Of a stretch of 64,000 bases of DNA, positions 10,972 to 22,506 are shown one piece after another (position 1 is the stretch's first letter; every line of letters begins with the position of its first letter). Made by a program: the position numbers and the translations under genes. The stretch is from Trichoplax adhaerens (Eukaryota; Placozoa; Uniplacotomia; Trichoplacea; Trichoplacidae), in contig NW_002060951.1 in the NCBI RefSeq assembly GCF_000150275.1, positions 2,490,297 through 2,554,296 of the forward strand. Direction: 5' to 3'. The notes beneath the pieces were generated by a model. It was not told the DNA's origin. It ran no database searches and worked only from the letters and a program-made list of their open reading frames with translations.

Positions 10972-11958
10972 ATTGCACTCTTCAATCGTCTACAGGTACT
11001 GCTGCTGTACCGTTGCAATAACGAATTCATCGATTTGAACCAGCTTAACATAAAAAAAGAAAGCGCAATACCGTACAGTACTGATTCAATGCGTGCTGAA
11101 GTCTACTACAGTAGTGCAACAGTAGAGGTAACCAGTGCTCTATACAATCCTCTTATTGATTGATTAGTTCTACTACTAGTCTACAGTACGTACAGTACAG
11201 ACGGACACTAGTAGACTCTACAGTACAGTACTGTACTGTACAGTACTGTACAGTACTGTACATTGCACACTTCAAGATTCGTACTGTACTGTACAGTACT
11301 GTAATAAATGCAACTTGAGGTAACCAGTGTTCCATACAATCCTCCTTATTGATGGATTAGTTCTACTAGTCTACAGTACGTACAGTACAGACGGACACCA
11401 GTAGACTCTACAGTACATTGCACACTTCAAGATTCGTACTGTACAGTACGTAATAAATGCAACTTGAGGTAACCAGTGCTCCATACACAATCCTCTTATT
11501 GATTGATTAGTTCTACTAGTCTACAGTACGTGTACAGTACTACAGTACATTGCACACTTCAAGATTCGTACTGTAATAAATGCAACTTGCTACTTTTTTG
11601 ACCCGCTGCCGTAGTTCATTCATATCAATTGCACATACGGTATGTATCTCTAAAAAGCTGTGGTTATTTCCTTACTTATAAATTATGTTAAATTAATGTT
11701 GTTATTGCTAAATGACTGCTGCATCTCTTTGATTACTGTAGTACAGTATAATACGTTCTGCATAATACGTACACGTATTGTAATAATATAATACATTAAG
11801 ACGTAAACTAATTTACATTTATATTATGTAAATTTATCGTTTAGTTTGATCCTGTACATGTCTATCAGGCGTTCAGCTCTGTATTCGTAACGAAGTAGCC
11901 TTCATCTTTTGTGCCTATTTTTAGCCATTATTTAAGACCTGAAGCTTGTGATGCTGTT
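10972..11958. promoter_or_regulatory. divergent promoter region CD2BP2/NIF3L1
   Basis: A 987-bp gap between two divergent start codons. About half of it is the three-unit GTAC repeat at 11125-11588. Promoter function is inferred from position only; I see no clear TATA box. Confidence 0.5.
11125..11588. repeat. three-unit tandem repeat with expandable GTAC palindromes
   Basis: Three head-to-tail units start with gaggtaaccagtg and end with taataaatgcaactt: 11125-11316 (192 bp), 11317-11465 (149 bp), 11466-11588 (123 bp). All share tctactagtctacagtacgt and ttgcacacttcaagattcg cores. The length differences lie mainly in runs of tactgtacagta, longest in unit 1 and shortest in unit 3. It lies between the CD2BP2 and NIF3L1 starts. 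Confidence 0.92.
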
Positions 11959-13802
11959 ATGACCAAATGTGGATATTTGAATACATTCTTGTCACTCAGA
12001 AAGTCACTTTACCGAGTCAGTTCTTATCGTCAGTTATCCAATTTTGCAGGAGCGTACGGTATGGAGTTGCAAGAAGTAGTAGTTAAACTGGAAAGGTTTG
12101 GTCCAAATTCTTTAGCTGAGAAATGGGATAATGTTGGATTGCTTGTTGAGCCAAGTAAACCTCATTTAGTGAGAAAATTAATGATTACAAATGATTTAAC
12201 CGAAGCTGTCTTAAAAGAATCTATTGCCGAAAAAGCAGATATGATCTTATCGTATCATCCGCCTATATTTGCTCCGTTAAAGAAGTTGACCAACTCTTCT
12301 GTGAAAGAGAGGATATTAGTTAGTGCAATTGAAAACAGGATTGCTGTTTATTCTCCTCATACGATATATGATTCATTAAAAGGTATGTACCTTGTAAAAT
12401 ATGTATACGTACGGTAACCGACCTGGATTGAACGGTGTACTCGCAAGCTTATGTCTAGCGACTAGTAAGGGAACTTGGGTAGTCCCCGATATAACTTACA
12501 GTAATTGCGAAATACTTATTCTTAGACGATAAATACTAAAATTTCTGAACTATTATACATGAAGAGCCTTAATTTAAAATGAGGGCATATTACTGTATAG
12601 TGTATACTTGCAGATATTTGTGCAGACTTTAGGTCTAAAATTGGCTCGACTTAAAACAACAACTTTGTTAGCTTGTTTAAATGTACTACGGGTGATAATC
12701 TTAGGAACTGACCTAATTATATAAGCCACATCGTTACAATTAAAAGGTTTATCTTTGATTAGGCGGGGTTACGGACTGGTTAGCATCGTGCCTAGGGGAA
12801 TATACTACACAACCAGTCATTCCTTTCTTTGACGAGAGTGCCAGTGGATATTACAAGCTAGAAATGTATATTAGCAAAGATAAGCAACACAATTGGTCAG
12901 AAGTACTAAATAATTACAATAAAGAAAACTCAGTTCAGGACATAATTGTATCTGATCTTGTGTGAGTGTAGATTTTCTGTTCATCAAATGATACAGCACT
13001 CCTAAACATCTTTTAATTTTACTTTAATTACTTAGAGATCCTAAAGGTTGCGTTAAATATGGAATTACGTGTTCCAGATCTGGGATGTTTCAGATTCTAG
13101 ATTCGTACCATGAAATGTTTGATAGAAATGATAACCTACAAATTACTAAGCTTTCTAGTGTAAGTTAATCTTCTGATTTCGTACAATTAATACAATTCAT
13201 GTTTTAAGGTCTACTTATTTAATTATTACTTACAATGTGTTACCGTATACTGCTGTTGTTTAGAAACCAATTCTAGGTACTGGATCTGGACGTATTTGTC
13301 GTTTGGTAGAGCCTGTATCTTTACAAATATTGATAGCTCAAGTAAAGAAGCATTTGAACTTATCATCATTGAGGCTTGCTGCAGATTTTTATAAACCTTT
13401 AAGCGTAATGGAAATCTCGGTATTTTAAGAAAAGTCGTTTCTTATTAATACGGTAACTAGAAGGACAGAATACTTTATTTAAATATTAAAATTGCGCTTA
13501 TTTGTTAGGAAAGACAAGAGCATATCGCAAAGAAGTTAATCCGAACGGTAGCCGTGGTTGCTGGAGCAGGTGGTTCCTTGCTAAAAGGTGTAAAAGCTGA
13601 TCTTTATCTAACGGGAGAGATGTCTCATCATGATGTTTTAGCTGCTGTCGCAAGTGGGACGTGTGTCTTGCTATGTGACCACACTAATACTGAACGTGGT
13701 TACCTCTTTAATAAGTTAAAATTGGACTTAGGATCACTACTAGATAATAGAATCGAAATTATTACTTCTAAAGTCGATGGAGACCCTTTGGCCGTGATAT
13801 AA
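11959..13802 (+). CDS. NIF3L1: NIF3-like protein 1
   Basis: Five exons: 11959-12382, 12763-12961, 13036-13159, 13264-13404, 13509-13802. They are in phase and give 393 aa (human protein 377). Family signatures are LAEKWDNVGLLVEPS, KLMITNDLTEAV, MILSYHPPIFAPLKK and, near the C terminus, ADLYLTGEMSHHDVL and CDHTNTERGYL. The His/Asp/Glu residues in these blocks form the di-metal site of the NIF3/YbgI fold. The enzymatic role of this family is unsettled. The first ATG (11959) gives about 34 extra residues rich in Arg/Ser and poor in acids, possibly a mitochondrial presequence. The alternative start at 12061 (MELQEVVVKLERFG) gives 359 aa. A GTG-initiated frame reaches further upstream but has no ATG, so I start at 11959. 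Confidence 0.95.
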
Positions 13803-16370
13803 GGAAACGATTTTAACTGCATGTCTACCGTTTTATTTTAAATCCGACAATAATTATATGCTGGAGATCATTATCCCTAACGTGCAAATCGAGTCATTTA
13901 TTGAAAACTACGGTAATAACAGTCAATATTCGCATTTATAACAACGATGCACCTATTCCGATTTCATTTGCTTTGATTCAACGTCTTCGATATATTTTTC
14001 AACAAGGAAGAAAGAACATGAAAATTGATAAACTCAGTATGACAATGACAAATGTTTTGGCTAATCTTTCTACTTAGTGTTCATTATTAATTTGTTTGGT
14101 TCCGATAATAGTAAATTAGCCCACGTATACATTTTAGCATTACTGACTTGAGTACTACTAGTGGCAGATTGTTTCATTTCAAAGTTTTAGGATATTTTAA
14201 TATGCAAGCTACCTGTAGTTGCAAATTCGTGTAGAGTTTGAATATCGGATGCTTGCATTCTAATAAAGCGTGTAATGCGCTTCAATCATTGTACTGAGGT
14301 ACTCAATAAAGTATATACTACACTGACAGTTTCTGCTACTAACATAACTATTCACTCCAGCAACTATGCCTGTTCAGTGCTCAGGGACACTTCCGTCTGC
14401 ATAATACTATAGCAAGTAATAGTAATGTAACAGGTAGGCTTTGCGAACCTTATGCAACATGGTACATCTTAAAGTTAGACATTTGTTACAGTTTTTCACC
14501 TGTTGCCTGTCCATCTCAGTCTATCAATTACGAATGAGTTTCTTTTTATTATTAGTTAGTTAAGTGATAAACTGACATAATATTTATTTTGTTAGTACAG
14601 TAGTTATACAATGATATCTAATTACTGTTCTAATTAATATATGAGCTCAGAACTTCTTGTTACATAAATATTATGTAACATAATGCAACACGTTACTTTA
14701 GTACTGTACAGTACTGTATTAACAGATGTAAATGCAAATATACACTGTACTGTACAGTAGCCCTAACCATTTTGCATAAATTACTTTGAACACTTCGTTT
14801 AAGCTGTCCTACCGTTACATTAGACGCGAGATGGACGATTTCTTGATTTTTTTTAGATATGTCAATACATGTGCACAGTGCTCAGTACTCAGTGACCTTA
14901 TTTTGTTGTACATGATCTCGAAAATCCTTGCACATAAAGCGTATCCAATATTATTTGTAAGTACAGATATATAAACATCTCCATAATTTAAAACCAAGTA
15001 TTTTTCTTGTATTTAGGATATACGTATATCATACACGTTGAAGCTAGCAAAACGCTATTCTTAAAATTTTTGACCATGATCAGTACATTAATCAAGTATA
15101 ATAGAACATCAAATTTTATTATCATTTTTCACGTTTCTTCCGTTGCCTGTTTAAGGTTGTTATTTACATATATTCTTTTCAAAAAAATTTTTTAATTCTC
15201 TACTACATCACTCTTGCCACTTGGCTTGTATAAATTCAAATTAATACGATTCATAATTTCTGGGATCCATATAAATAGATTACCGTAGTACCTTGATAAC
15301 GATACGGGTGCTTACGGCACATGATTGACCTTTACTCACAATATCTGCACTCTGCAATCACGTAGATGATACAGGGACTTCATTTGTTAATTTCTTTAGT
15401 GAAAGAAATGATGCAATTCTTAAATCTTAACGGGCAAATAATCTTGTTATATAAACGAATTACACTTTTAAGTATCATACGAGGCCATACTCCATAAATT
15501 ATAATGTCTCTATTTTCCTGCAATCATTGCAGCATTCATCAAATAAATTTTATTATAATTATTCTCCTTCCGATTATTGAATACATTATAGTAATCACTA
15601 GATGGTTTCACGGGGGTTGTTGTTGAATAACTATGAAATCTTATGTGGGGTGTGTCCCTCAATAAAGATAGTTTAATAATATATATAATAACTATTAAAT
15701 TAATCGTAGCGTAAAATAATAAAAATTTGCATATTTTTTAGTTTACAGTTAGTCAGAGCTACTTAAACATTTTCAATACGCCATACGTATCTATGATCCG
15801 GCTTATACGTATTTCCAGTTAATTGAAAGTACATACTGTATATCATCACATCTAGAATTGATACACAAAAAAAAGTCGATCGGAATGAGAATGAAGTTAT
15901 CTTAGTCATCTGAGATAAAGTCTGACTTATCGATATAAATATGAAATATCTACCATACAAGACATGCTTCAAGCTTATAAATCTTGTTTATTTTGTCAGA
16001 TAACTAAGTAATTTACGGTCGTATCCGCTATCCAAGAATCACTTGTCATAAATAGAGGGTTGCACTATCAAGCACAAACCCAATCCTAACATTAGTCGCA
16101 AACGCTATATAAGCATAGTGTAGTAAACACTTTCATGCATTTTTGCAAATGTAATTCAGAATATTACATATCTATTCAGAGCATTATGAACTTCGATTAT
16201 ATCGGCAACGTTTAAATAACTACTATTTAAAAATTTAAAAGCCATTACAAATCTCGATATGCATAATATACTCAAAACTGATATTTATTATTTATGAATA
16301 ATATAAATGCTCTTTGTATGAACTTTTTGCGATTTCACTTTGGCGTATTGCATTATTTAGCTTTTAAAAT
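13803..16370. other. 2.6 kb intergenic, no gene recognised
   Basis: Lies between the convergent 3' ends of NIF3L1 and the first NUDT19 gene. There are short GTAC-palindrome stretches near 14699-14760 (tactgtacagtactgta) and small hydrophobic frames that lack splice support. No RNA gene seen. Confidence 0.45.
14699..14760. repeat. GTAC-palindrome stretch
   Basis: Two short blocks, gtactgtacagtactgta (14701-14718) and actgtactgtacagta, separated by AT-rich sequence. This is a member of the dispersed family that has no recognised gene start nearby. Confidence 0.65.
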
Positions 16371-18638
16371 TTACAGTTTTGAGCTATCAGATTGTACATT
16401 TTGCCATTCTAGGTAAGGTACTTTATGACCATCGATAGAAAAATTTTCTGGTAATACTTCCACGCGATAGGTGGTTACATAGTTAGACTTATCCCGTTTT
16501 TCATATTCTACACGATTTACTCTTTCGGATGATATTCTCAATTCAGAGATACTCTTATTCGAAGTGATGCGTCGATTACTTTCTTGCTGTTCGTCTTCTG
16601 GATATAAAGAGTCACCAGGCAGCAACGACTATTTATTAAATTAACGCAGTGAGGTAAGGGCTATCCGCAAAATACTCTTCGGTAGACTTATGGAAAAATA
16701 ATGATTGCGGCAGTATAGTTACAAAATAAATAAAATTACGCTATATAAATACTTACAAGGAGTCCATCCTTGCATTGATAGTGAATAGGAAGATATTGTT
16801 TCGTTGGAAAATTCATGGCCCTATGTCTAGCAAACTGCAAAATTTCTGGTACAGTGTGGAAGCTATATCCGTAAGGTAGAAGAAAGTACTCACTAAACAA
16901 TTGTAGGAACAATATACGCTATAGTTTATCAAGAGTGAAATTTCAGAATTATCGAAAATCTACCATCCGGTCTAGCTAAGCTTAGTTAATTTAAAAGAAC
17001 AGGCTATCTACTACGTAAGACACTTAAGATTTCGCTTCACCTCCTACATAAAAACAATTCTAAAATGCGACACTGCATACATTGTTTAATTAAATTCATT
17101 TACTTGCATAATCTGCTCAATTCATATGTTTGAGGTGGAGCCAGAAAGATCTTTTTGATTGCATGACTCTTTAGTGCTTCTTCTGGAGTTGTCCACTAAT
17201 TTTAGTTTAGCGATGGTAAGTTGTAATTAGACAAAATTATTTATAGAATTATTTATCAGGTATATGGAACCACTAAAAATTGAAGGATGCGAAGTATGCT
17301 AAAGTATTAAAATAAGCTGATTCTCGCTTTAAATCGTTGCAGCGTATCTTATACTAGCATAGAAATATATGTCCTATAATACGAGAAGTACAGTATATAG
17401 AGCTCTTCCAAGACTTATTTGCATGATAGCGAGACTAATATGAGAAGAAGTAAAGTACTTACATGCAAATAGGTTATTTCCGCCTGATCCTGTGATGCAT
17501 TAATTTCACCTTCTGCACAGCATATAAAAAATGCAGTGTCGAATCGCTTGGGATAAGTTCTCGGAGTTAACCAGTTAGACCATTCATATAATGACCAAAT
17601 ATCTGGCAATGAATTGAAGTGTCTGTATTTAAAAAGTGATAATTGTTGTATTAAAAATGTGTAATAAATACAATGGTTATGAACTATAAGTGATTTATGA
17701 GGTTTACAATTATTTGAATTTCGTCTTCTGGCTATAAAACGATGCATAGTTACCTGCATAACTTGAGAAAATTGGAAGAATCTTCATTGACTAGGCGCCT
17801 CCAGTACTGGAGTTGCTGAATTGGCAAGTTATGAGCACTTCCAATGTTACCATGTGATCCGTCTACGGGTAAGCGATTGTGTCTAAAGTTGCGAAGTAAT
17901 AGAACTCCAGATTCTTCAAATGTTTCCCTTATTGCACAAATGCGTAATCCAATGTCAGCTGGAATACACGATTGCCTTAGCTTGTTGTAGCAATCGCAAC
18001 GAGGTAGACAGCTTTTAGGCAAGCTCTGCAAAATTTCTTGCCAATCGAAATGTTGGCAAAACAGATCACGCCACTGCTCACTAAAATCTGTATCTTCAAC
18101 CTTTCCACCGGGGAAAACACAGGCATTTGGCTGAAATTACGATTAAGATATTGGTTATATATCATTACCGGACGTACAGCACAAGATTTAGTATTGTGCC
18201 TTCAGCACTAATGATTTTGCAGTACAACATTGATATATCGATTTAACTAGATGTTATTCAAATCAGGCTTTGAATGCTGATAAAAGTAAATTAGATTGTA
18301 GGGTCGGGCACCGAAGCAAATTCTCCTAATTATAATTACTAGTATGTACGTAAGTAATATGCGAGTATACAGTATACTGGACACGGCAGAATTTCATAAC
18401 AAATGATTAACAGAATAAAAAGACTGGCCAGTCCAGGCCAGGAACGTACTGTACTGTTTGCAGACTTATAAAGATCTAACCGCAGTAGAACTCTCGTGTG
18501 TCAAATAATTTAATTTACCATGAAAGAACTTTTACTACTTCGTTTCAGTAATAGTGTCTCGTACTGAGAATGTGGTTTGCCATTAGAAGGAGAAATTAGA
18601 ATCAATGTAGAAGCATCACTAGGGTTACTTTTCTTCAT
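16371..18638 (-). CDS. NUDT19: NUDT19-like CoA diphosphatase, copy A, with SKL end
   Basis: Six exons: 18638-18519, 18130-17754, 17622-17463, 17195-17104, 16862-16757, 16628-16371; 370 aa. The frame closes exactly. Copy A reads SSFM then PNACVFPGGKV, matching the N-terminal half of the NUDT19 Nudix box. An insertion of about 50 residues follows, typical of this subfamily, then RETFEESG (108-115), the REx2EExG catalytic core that holds the metal-binding glutamates. Further family blocks are PDIWSLYEWSNWLTP, RFDTAFFICC and LPGDSLYP. The protein ends SSKL, a canonical PTS1 peroxisome import signal. NUDT19 is a peroxisomal hydrolase of CoA and acyl-CoA to 4'-phosphopantetheine products and 3',5'-ADP. 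Copies B and C follow within 7 kb. Confidence 0.94.
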
Positions 18639-19631
18639 CTTACTTGCGTATGGGCACTTAACCCAATCTTACTACTGCTGAATTATAAAACTACTGTACA
18701 GTATAATTAATTAATTATTAACGCCAATCTTCCTTGTTGGTAACATGGACCACAAGTGTCCACAACCCTGGAGATATACCTTGAATACGCGTGCGTGGTC
18801 GGGCCTAGTGTTAAGTGTATAATTTATTTATTTATATAGACAGTAAGCTCACAAAAATCCTGTACTCTAAAAATACTTCTTGTATAAAGCTTCTGTATTT
18901 TGCGATTAACATCTCTTAATCGCAATCGACAAAGACGTATTTTTGATATGCAAAACTTTAATGCAACCTGAATTGATACTATAAACTGCAAATTCCGTAA
19001 TGAACATTGTGTGATAAGCAGTAGTATTGATGAATTCTGAATACACAGTCCTAACGATTTAGTATTTTGTACTTTTATTTCTTTATCATCCTCGTATTTG
19101 TAAAGTCATGGACTAACTAGAAGAAGACCAGTTCTTCTTCTAGTAGTCCGTAGTAAAGTAAAGGCTCATATTACGTCCAATAAAGTATATATGTTGGAAA
19201 TTTTGAGTGAGCAAGAATAATTTCCAGTAGCCAATCAGCGTAGTAAATACTGATAGATTCGGTGTTGATGAAAGTAACGCTACTTATTGTATAGGTGTAT
19301 ATTATTAAGAATTCAACTCTATAAGTACGTATCATAGTTAGCCAGGTATGACGCACTGCACGATGACTCAAACATACCTTTTCTAGAATGCTTAATTATA
19401 CTGTATTTTGGAAAGCACTGATTACAGCCATATACTATCGTGCCATCCATTTTGCGTTTCCAATAATTAATAAATTAAATATCTTCGATGATCATTTTAT
19501 CCGATACAAAGTATGAAACCCAGTTTTTATGCAAGAATAAGCAAGATAAAACATGAAAACTAAATTCGAATAATGCTAGTAAGACGCTAGGACCTATATA
19601 ACATTTTATGTGTATATTCTTAATAATTCCA
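18639..19631. other. spacer between NUDT19 copies A and B, with a hairpin
   Basis: About 1 kb, holding the upstream region of copy A and the 3' flank of copy B. A near-perfect 17-bp hairpin lies at 19110-19149 and a short ctgtacagtata palindrome near 18693-18706. No exon seen. Confidence 0.5.
19110..19149. repeat. 17-bp hairpin with one bulge, 5-base loop
   Basis: ggactaactagaagaaga (19110-19127) pairs with tcttcttctagtagtcc (19133-19149) apart from one extra A in the left arm. The loop is ccagt. It is intergenic. Confidence 0.85.
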
Positions 19632-22061
19632 TCAAAATAATTGCGGCGGTTTATGGCCGTCAGCAGTATTGATATTGCAATACAGAGTTGACCATGTATC
19701 ATGACTTGGGTTAACTGTATTAGAATATTCTTCATGAAAGACGCAACGATACATATTTTCGGAGGAGCTGTTAACCTGCTCAATTGTCTCACTGTTCCTA
19801 TTTATAAGTACAGCGTCTTCTCCAGGAGCTTCTCCTTCGTAATTTTGCAGAGAAAGTAAATCCAAAGGATACAGTGAATCTCCCGGCATTACGGTCTGAG
19901 AATTTTGAAAAAGCATCATTAAAATTATTACAGTATGTCAATTTATTGCCCTGGCTAGGGATTTAATAAAAGAACTTCGTATGTCTAGCATAAAACATAA
20001 ATTAACAATAAACTCTGCAGTGAATACTCTTCTTAGGTAAATCATCAATATGAGTTAAACACTATGTTTATAACAACAACGATATTATCTTATGAGTATT
20101 TATCAAACGATGATAAAGGTCAATGAAAGAAAATATTATAGCCCGTATATTAACAGTGAATAAATATATTACATACCATATTGCCATCTTTGCATTTGAC
20201 AAGTATCGGCAGATGCAGCAATGTCGGATGGTTACGAGCCCGGTTATACGAAAACTTCAAGACTTCTTCAACTGAACTAAAGCTAATTGAAACTGAAGAT
20301 GAGATTGCAATGTATACTACACTTAGAATAATTAATTTTGAATGTATGCATTCTTAAGTGTGATGGCGCTATTGTACTGTAATTTATACAAAAGGTTTTA
20401 CGTTCCTTGTAAAATTTATGCTGAGAGAAAAGCACAATTGTTAAGTTTACAAATATATACTTAAGCAATCTCGAGAGCTCCACGTTTTGAGGAGGAAATA
20501 GTAGTAGCTTCTTGCTTGCAAACTGTTGGAGTACGCCTAGTGGAGGAGTCCACTAGAGTATAAGATTAAATTAAATATCGTTAATTGGAATGCAATCCTA
20601 CATTGAGTTAATATATTAGGTGATCTGAATTTGATAATATGAGTCTATATTACTCCAATCCAATTATATACACAAGTAAGCAGTAGCAAGCACTAGATCT
20701 ACGCTTTCTGGTACATATTTATTATTGCATACACTAGATATACTCGTACATATTACAGCTAGATACCAATAGCTTTATATTATCAATAGAAATTTTAAAA
20801 TTATCGACCATTTTGTTTCTATCATAGCTAGAGTTGAGGTATTTATACTTATTACTCACGAAGGTTTTCGTGACTTCCCTAGCATCCTCAGACACATCAT
20901 CCATTTGTTCAGTGCAACAAACAAAAAAACTAGTATTGAAGCGTTTCTTAAAACCTGGAGGTGTGAACCAGTTATTCCATTCATATAACGACCAAATATC
21001 TGGTAAAGCTTGCAATTCTCTAAATCATAGTACATGTAATTGTACAGTATGAGTACTATTACTAGTACATAAAATATTATAACTAAACCGTTGTAGATTA
21101 TAAAAATTCAGTTGTACATTAAAACGATTTTACAGGTTTGATAGCATTAAATGCCTAATATACAGTACAGTACTAAGATAATATTAAATCATAAAAGTAA
21201 AGAAACCATAGATGTGCAGTGGATTATTACTAGATTTAACCAGTAATCCATAGATTTGCCTTTACCTACATAAATCCATAAACCTGGTAGCATTCTCACG
21301 TACCATAACCCTCCATTTATTAAGCTCTTCACTAGATATATTTATTGTACTAGCAAAGGTACCTCCGGAATTACTTTCAGGTAGACCGTCAGTCAAGCTC
21401 CGTAATAGCAGTATTCCACTCTCTTCAAAAGTCTCGCGAATAGCAGAAATACGTAGTCCGATATCAGCCGTTAAACTCGAATCTCTCGACCTAGTATACA
21501 AGGACGTACGAGGATCACAGGTTTTTGGTAAGCTTTCAATTAAGTTGAGCCAATCTACTTCTTTCTGATAAATGTTTTTCCAGTCATCACTAAAATCAGC
21601 TTTATCGATCATTCCTCCAGGAAATACCGCAGCTCGAGGCTAAAATTAATAGAAAATACAATATCTATCGTTAAATTCTTAATAACTATGGGACGTATGC
21701 TTGATTAAGTCGTGAATTACCCAATCTTTCAGTGCAACAAGATATGACTAACAGCAAGTAACATCAAAATTCAACTATGCTATGGGATATAACATGCTAG
21801 TTAGCTACGTGATTTACTATTTATCAGGTTTTAATCAGGCAATATATGACGCAAGTACTGTACTGTATATGTATTGACACTGTCTGTAATAATCTAACAG
21901 TAAGTAATCTTCAGATTAGGTTGTACCATGAATGAACTACGGCTGCTTCTTTCCACCATAAGCACCTGAAGATTATTTGCAGATTTTGATGCTCGCTGAC
22001 TGCTACGAGCTAACAGAATAAGCGTTGCTGCTTCATAAATCGCACTTTTGTTCCGGCTCAT
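19632..22061 (-). CDS. NUDT19: NUDT19-like hydrolase, copy B, without PTS1
   Basis: Six exons: 22061-21927, 21639-21266, 21019-20860, 20552-20461, 20276-20177, 19895-19632; 374 aa. The exon plan is that of copy A (exons 3 and 4 are 160 and 92 bp in both). Catalytic half of the Nudix box: RETFEESG. Other family blocks are VFPGGMIDKADF, PDIWSLYEWNNWFTP and VMPGDSLYP. The copy has its own N terminus (MSRNKSAIYEAATLILLA), a better match to the NUDT19 start than that of copy A. It ends DGHKPPQLF, which is not a PTS1, so peroxisomal import by that route is not expected. The start codon faces copy C, 445 bp away, across a GTAC-palindrome cluster. It is divergent enough from copies A and C to be an old duplicate. 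Confidence 0.93.
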
Positions 22062-22506
22062 GACGATCGTAAACCTTGATATTTAGATTAGCTAATTAGA
22101 CTAGAACAAAATTATATTATATTATGATGTTATATTTGACTCTCAATGAAGCACTCCTCTGTCAACGCCCAACTGCAAGTGCTGAGAGCCTTATTATCAT
22201 AGGCATAGAGGTAAGATTACAGTACTTCTGTTACAGTGTACGTACTGTACACTGTACTGTACACTGTGTACAGTAAAGATTTGATTCAAATTTGTAACCT
22301 CTGACAGGTCTAGTTCAGACAGCGAGGAAAAAGATAGTTTTTGCCATGATGCAAGCATCTCAGTATCACGAATTATTCTAAAGTCAATATGCTGAGCAAC
22401 ACGTATTTACTACATTCTTATTGACGTATTTATAAGAGGTGATACTATAGTATGGCAAAGATTAATTATTAATTAATTATTAAAAATTCTCCAAATTCAT
22501 TATTCA
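22062..22506. promoter_or_regulatory. divergent promoter region of NUDT19 copies B and C
   Basis: 445 bp between two divergent ATGs. It contains the cluster gtacgtactgtacactgtac at 22237-22256 and onward to 22276. Promoter role inferred from position. Confidence 0.5.
22225..22276. repeat. GTAC-palindrome cluster
   Basis: Runs of gtacgtac, tactgtacactgtac and actgtgtacagta give several overlapping self-complementary units midway between the starts of NUDT19 copies B (-) and C (+). Confidence 0.75.

Noticed and set aside
14786-15195. Two hydrophobic plus frames and one opposite frame
   Set aside because: Phe/Ile/Leu-rich translation of AT-rich DNA, overlapped by an opposite frame; no gene signal.
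16757-16845. Exon 5 of NUDT19 copy A starting at 16845 after accag
   Set aside because: It gives a stop in phase; starting at 16862 matches the equivalent exon in copy C (106 bp).
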